Source: Glycine soja (Eukaryota > Streptophyta > Magnoliopsida > Fabales > Fabaceae). Taken from it: a DNA stretch of 64,000 nt. The notes beneath the pieces are model-generated. The model worked only from the letters and a program-made list of their open reading frames with translations, was not told the origin of the DNA and made no database searches. Positions 58,984-64,000 of this stretch are shown here, piece by piece (position 1 is the stretch's first letter; each line of letters starts with the position of its first letter). The stretch spans positions 21,172,632 to 21,236,631 of the forward strand of contig NC_041021.1 of the NCBI RefSeq assembly GCF_004193775.1, written 5' to 3'. The position numbers and the translations under genes were made by a program.

Positions 58984-61556
58984 TGTAACACCCTTCTACC
59001 CCAAGACACATACACTTGTAATTTTTTCTAAATACGTTCATAGAAAAATTTAATTAAAAGGATGTATCAACTTAAAAAAAAAACTTATTTCATGGTAAGA
59101 GTATTACATGCCAAATATTTGTAAACATAGAGAAAACATATCAATAAATAACATGACTCCATGTTAAACAAATCTTGATGCTCTAAAGTCCATACAAACC
59201 ATATTAAATAAAACATGGTGAAAAGCTACTCATTAATTTAATCTTTAGATAAATGAAAAAAACTTGTGTTTCAATGTTAAATTATTTCAGAGCATCCATA
59301 ACCATAAAATTAATAGTAATATAAAGTGAAGAGCTAAACCTCTCATGTAGCATTATCATCATAACCGTATAGAGGCTAACCTGCAAGGGTGACATTCAAC
59401 CCAAACACAAACAAAACAAACAAATGGCGAGTGAGATACATCGCACAATAAATTTAAAACATTAAGGGAGTCATAAAGATATAAGATATATTTATCATAA
59501 CACAAGCATTCATCATCCAAATCAAACATTCCATACACAAATTCAAACACGAAATGTGATGTAGATTAGACCCGTAAACTCATATGCATGTGGTACCCTT
59601 TTGGAAAACACTGTGAATGTATCCCAAGAGTCCATGTAGTTGATAAATTGTCACACAATGAGCAACCTGACACTACCACTCTTTCCAAGATGACACCGTT
59701 GATGATGTGTTAGGGTGTTTCAACCTTGCAAGGATACTCCAACACATGTGATTAGCATGAGCTTAGAGAAGATTTCAAACTGTTGCACCCTCAAGGTCAG
59801 AGTCACTCAACTCATTCATGACCTCCCTAGTTAGGTTCATAAATGCCTTTCACTTCAAATCATATATGATGGTTCATAGACAATATGAACATGATTTATT
59901 TTTTAATTCCTTTGGAGATTCCTATCCCAAGGGGATTAGGTTCTCCTAACTTTTTTCGTAACACATATGCATACCATGACATATTTCTTTCACATATACT
60001 GGTGGACATCATGCATTCAGCCACAATATCAATCACAGGCACATTCACTCATTTACACAAAAATATCATCACATCACTTTATTCGTCAAATCATAAGTAT
60101 AAGTGACATGTATCATATAACCACTCACTACAATATCAATATTACACACTCATTTTTCCTCCTATGTTACTATGACCTTACTAGAGTATAATAACTAGAG
60201 TTGTACTTATCCTATTAAGTTGGTTCTTATCTAATTAGAAAGATAAGACAGTTATCTACAACTTCTATGTTGACCTCAAAATTCCTTTCAATTGATTAGA
60301 AACCTAAAATTAAGAAATATACAAAATGGCCACATCATTCTTTCAGTTTAACATTTACTTACTAAAATTGCAATATATAGAGTTATATAAATCTTTTTTG
60401 AATGAAATCAAATCCCTTAGCTAGATAACATCTAGTGCTACAACTCTTATGAAGAACACAAAGTATAATTTTATCATTTGATTACATGTTTTGGTATTCT
60501 AAGTTAACATTTTCTATCAGAAAGTCAGCACTTGCGTCCAACATCAATTATCAATTCAATTTCAAGAATGTCAAAATGGAAAAACATCAAAACATCCAAC
60601 AATCAAATTCCCCCAAATCATAACAAAGCAAAGTGTTTTAGGGTATTCACAACCTATCCAAGAAAATAAACTTGTTATAATCATAAACCTAAGATAATAC
60701 ATTCTACTTGTGGCTTATTACCACTCATACGACAAAAGAAAAAGAGAGAACTCACTCCCCCTAACCTCAAATACAACAATTCCTCAACAAGGAAAAGGAA
60801 AATTATCTTGTGATCACTCCCAAGAATGCATTGACCCAATGGCTTCATCCACCACGATCTCCACGACATCTCTTGCTATGCCAAAAACTTTGTTGTGATT
60901 TAAAACACAATCTCAAGCCATCTAAACTCCCCGAATTTAAAAACTCAAAGGAAAATATAAAAATATTGACTATTAGGGGCTTTGCGCCTAATGCTAAGCC
61001 CACTTAATTACTTGGTACATATAAGGTTTGTTGGTCTTCACTATGTATAGGGAAAGAAAGGGATTCATGGGGTTATTTTTCCCGATGTGGGACTTAAAGC
61101 GTTTATCATGATCAAGTGACCTACTTTGAAGCTAATTTTCTCTAAGATAGAAGCTGGTTTTGGTTTTATGTGATATATGAATAAATTGTAGCTTTTTCAA
61201 CAAGCTTTCCAATGACACAAATAACACCTCAAATGAACAACTATAACACAATATACGACATGGTCTTTCTAGGGTTGTTATCATAAAACTAACACTAGAC
61301 TTAGACAATTTTTCAAACTAACACTACTCTTGTAACACCAAATGTAATAATATAATAAAGACAACAACAACAACAATAACAGTATACACAAAATACACAA
61401 TGTATAGGAACATACACACTATCACAAACATGCTTAGGACAAAAACAATAATATACAAATAATAATAACAAATATTTATGGAAAATATAGCAGAAGAGTC
61501 CTAATAAGAATTCTCTTTATGGTATATTCCTAGTACTCAAAACTTGGGGTGTTACA
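58984..61556. mobile_element. Solo LTR, Tekay-like (2573 bp)
   Basis: It starts TGTAACACCC and ends GGGTGTTACA, perfect 10-bp inverted ends of the Tekay type. The minus-strand reading (TGTAACACCCCAAGTTTTGAG) looks like the LTR start, so minus orientation is likelier. Contents are AT-rich with no gag-pol. Flanking CTTAG and TATGA do not form a target duplication, so one end may be altered. Inverted ends alone would also fit a DNA element, but no transposase is seen. Confidence 0.55.
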
Positions 61557-62100
61557 TATGACACTTTTAGTCTTTTCTCTGAAGGTATACAAGGTGTTTT
61601 GAGAGCTTTGTTTCTTTACAAGAATTTACCAAAAGCTTTATATGAAAGAATGATTCACGTAAATGATTCATATCTTGTTTCTTCAAAGCTTCTTCTATAT
61701 ATAGCCTTCATCTCTAAGAATTTGTTGTCTCTCAACAGTTGGATTCTTCACTTGGTTCTTTGTCTAAGGTCTTGAGTCCATTGAAGCTTTTAATACTTGC
61801 ATTAAATGCACGTCCCTTCTTCATGCCAAGTCCAAGCTTATATGATAGTGTACCTTGTACTTCACCAGGAAAGTCACTTCTTTCATCATAGCAGGTCTGT
61901 AATAATAAAGTGCTTCTTTTGATGAGGATTAACATCTTCCGAACTGTGGGCTTCTTTTATTCTTCATAGGACTATGACAAATCCTAGTAGAATATTTCAT
62001 GCTTGAAAGAATCTCAGACATAGAGTATTAAATGAAGGTCTTAAATATACTATTAAATGATATATCATATCCTCTTATGAGTGCATCGTTTGAAAATTCA
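61557..62100 (-). repeat. Copia LTR, piece 3 (promoter part)
   Basis: It is the expected U3 side of the minus-strand copia LTR whose other pieces lie at 46897 and 58718; a TATA-like CTATATATAG is at 61695-61704. The outer end is not determined. Confidence 0.45.
61695..61704 (-). promoter_or_regulatory. Probable TATA box of the copia LTR
   Basis: Minus-strand CTATATATAG followed by AAGAAGC, within the piece assigned to the LTR promoter side. Confidence 0.4.
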
Positions 62101-62284
62101 GACGCACAGAGACAAACTATGATCTGATATAATATCAAACACTACTTTTATCATTTGTATTTATTTGTATCTAACCAAAATAATTAGGAGTCTTGATTCA
62201 TATTTAAGACATAAATGCCTTTTGACTTAACAACCAGTATATGTACTCATTTGAAACACTACACAACAACTATAGGCCCAATTA

Positions 62285-62575
62285 GTACATCAGCCAAATT
62301 GGTTGCATGGAAGTAGAAAAAATAAAGTTAGTATATTTGACAACTAGGTAACTAACTATATTTGACAAACTCCATTATTATAAATAAGGGGGATACACGA
62401 GTAAAGATATCTTCTAACTTTACTTAAATCTATTATTCACTCAATCACTTAAGTACCGAAATACCTTTATAGTATTACCCCCACCACTTGGAAGACCTTG
62501 ATCTCGGCATATTAAATAGGAAATCAGATTGCTGGTGGAGATCGGTATAGAGAACACTTTCAAAGTCGTAAGAAC
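62285..62575 (+). repeat. Tat-like LTR end, second remnant
   Basis: TTGACAAACTCCATTATTATAAATAAGG, TCTATTATTCACTCAATCACTTAAGTACCG, ATTACCCCCACC and CGTAAGAACATTT occur in the same order as in 11520-11740, so both are remnants of one LTR family. No primer site is recognisable after it. Confidence 0.5.
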
Positions 62576-63279
62576 ATTTACCTTCTTAATTTGTTTATAA
62601 AATTTTAAACATCAGTGATTTTAGTATGCATGGGAGTAATAAAAAAAACTGAATTTAACTAAAAGTCCTTCTAAGATTCATGCACTTTGATGACATCTAG
62701 AAGGAAACAAGGTAATAACGAAAAAAGAAAAATAAAAATCAAATCGTTAATATAAAACAGTACAGTATCGGTTGAACTACAATAGTATGTTGCCTCTAAT
62801 GCTTCTTAATTTCTTATTCGGCTTTTTCAATATTCAATGATGCGTAGCATGTTCCTTTGACTTTGAATGGCAATTAGAATTCAGCTACTTCCTGTTTAGC
62901 TTTTGGGAATCCTTTTTCTTCTGGAAAAAGTGTTTATCTTCGTTTTATTTTTTAAAGTTCACCACCGTGTGATTGATACGTTCCATTGACACTCAAATCA
63001 CTGAGAATTGTAGAGATTTTGAATATAGGGGAAAGAAAGGGTAAAGCTACCTTTGATGCATGTGAGCCAAAATGTAGAGAACGAAATTTACAGAGTTATA
63101 TACTTATATTACTCTACCAATTAAAAAAATTAGTTAATTTTAGATAGGAATATTAAATTTATTAAATAATTTATGTCATTTTTATAATTAAATATTTACT
63201 TTTAAATTATTTGGGATTTATCATTTCATTCCTTCTACTTAATTAGTTTTTTTACTTAATTAATTAATGTGTGTTAATT
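62576..63279. other. Unrecognised AT-rich region
   Basis: No coding, RNA or element signature seen up to the gap. Confidence 0.3.
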
Positions 63280-63778
63280 NNNNNNNNNNNNNNNNNNNNN
63301 NNNNNNNNNNNNNNNNNNNNNNNNNNNNNNNNNNNNNNNNNNNNNNNNNNNNNNNNNNNNNNNNNNNNNNNNNNNNNNNNNNNNNNNNNNNNNNNNNNNN
63401 NNNNNNNNNNNNNNNNNNNNNNNNNNNNNNNNNNNNNNNNNNNNNNNNNNNNNNNNNNNNNNNNNNNNNNNNNNNNNNNNNNNNNNNNNNNNNNNNNNNN
63501 NNNNNNNNNNNNNNNNNNNNNNNNNNNNNNNNNNNNNNNNNNNNNNNNNNNNNNNNNNNNNNNNNNNNNNNNNNNNNNNNNNNNNNNNNNNNNNNNNNNN
63601 NNNNNNNNNNNNNNNNNNNNNNNNNNNNNNNNNNNNNNNNNNNNNNNNNNNNNNNNNNNNNNNNNNNNNNNNNNNNNNNNNNNNNNNNNNNNNNNNNNNN
63701 NNNNNNNNNNNNNNNNNNNNNNNNNNNNNNNNNNNNNNNNNNNNNNNNNNNNNNNNNNNNNNNNNNNNNNNNNNNNNN
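63280..63778. other. Assembly gap (499 N)
   Basis: Unresolved bases. Open frames spanning it are artefacts of the Ns. A length close to 500 suggests a placeholder of arbitrary size. Confidence 0.99.
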
Positions 63779-64000
63779 AATTTAGGGAAAGTTGGTTCAG
63801 GTTCAATTCTAATTAAGCGTTGGGGGATCCATGAACTGAGCGGAAGGGCTCAGGCGATCACAAATTAACGCAAGGTGTGAAACTAACGTGAGGACTAAAA
63901 GCCTCAAATCCATGTTCATTTCTTTGAAAGACCGTAACAAGGGATACAGCGGACCGGAAATCCCTGGGGGAGATCTAGAAAACGCACGAAGATAAAGAAC
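63779..64000. other. Unrecognised sequence after the gap
   Basis: It is more GC-rich than the sequence left of the gap (GATCCATGAACTGAGCGG, GGACCGGAAATCCC), so a different repeat probably starts inside the gap. No identification. Confidence 0.3.

Noticed and set aside
58984..61556. DNA transposon with 10-bp inverted ends
   Set aside because: TGTAACACCC/GGGTGTTACA is the usual Tekay LTR end pair, and no transposase or terminal repeat longer than 10 bp was seen; kept as a probable solo LTR.
63264..63816. Open frames of 172-181 codons over the gap
   Set aside because: They consist almost entirely of undetermined bases.
1..64000. tRNA or rRNA genes
   Set aside because: Matches to tRNA 3' ends occur only as retroelement primer sites; no cloverleaf or rRNA sequence was recognised.

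Overview
This is a plant nuclear window made almost entirely of transposable elements. It most likely comes from a legume, and Glycine (soybean) is my best guess. The evidence is AT-rich DNA, intron-bearing relics, Athila, Tekay and Tat/Ogre-type Ty3/gypsy and Ty1/copia elements, and abundant GGTAATCGATTACC palindromes, which I associate with soybean repeats (recollection, not checked). I recognise no intact host gene with confidence. Rankings rest on reading the sequence; no database search was run.

Layout. 1-7508: an old Athila-type element (A), cut by the window edge, with many stops and deletions and interrupted by a Tat/Ogre-type solo LTR (3453-5707). 7505-9645: a large inverted repeat around a copia-like LTR whose presumed transcribed part carries tandem stem-loops with constant loops and varying stems. 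9646-21800: LTR scraps, a possible Stowaway relic, a decayed copia gag-protease on the minus strand (16690-17929) and unrecognised DNA. 21800-24101 (minus): a multi-exon Ulp1/C48-protease-like relic. 24687-25395: a minisatellite of about 110 bp units. 26190-31331: a decayed copia-like element whose right LTR holds a nested solo LTR with a 5-bp target duplication. 32400-34914 (minus): a FAR1/MuDR-type transposase relic.

37153-46615 (minus): a Tekay-type chromovirus with a decayed gag-pol and two very unequal LTRs. It interrupts the gag of a minus-strand copia element. That copia element's LTR is in turn split by a Tat/Ogre-type solo LTR (47089-58717), inside which sits a nearly intact Athila element (B, 47277-57622), and by a Tekay-like solo LTR (58984-61556). 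Element B has a 5-bp target duplication, LTRs differing at about 1% by eye, a tRNA-Asp-type primer site and one long gag-pol frame broken by a single nonsense codon. The end of the window has a Tat-like LTR scrap, a 499-base assembly gap (63280-63778) and 222 unrecognised bases.

The most interesting signals are: (i) the stem-loop arrays at 8213-8664, with constant loops and compensating stems, and a similar array in the Tat/Ogre LTR at 4869-5235; (ii) the chimeric LTR pair of the Tekay element; (iii) an acidic open frame inside a Tekay LTR; (iv) a short antisense frame in the 3' region of Athila B; (v) neighbouring FAR1-type transposase and Ulp1 relics that may once have been one element.
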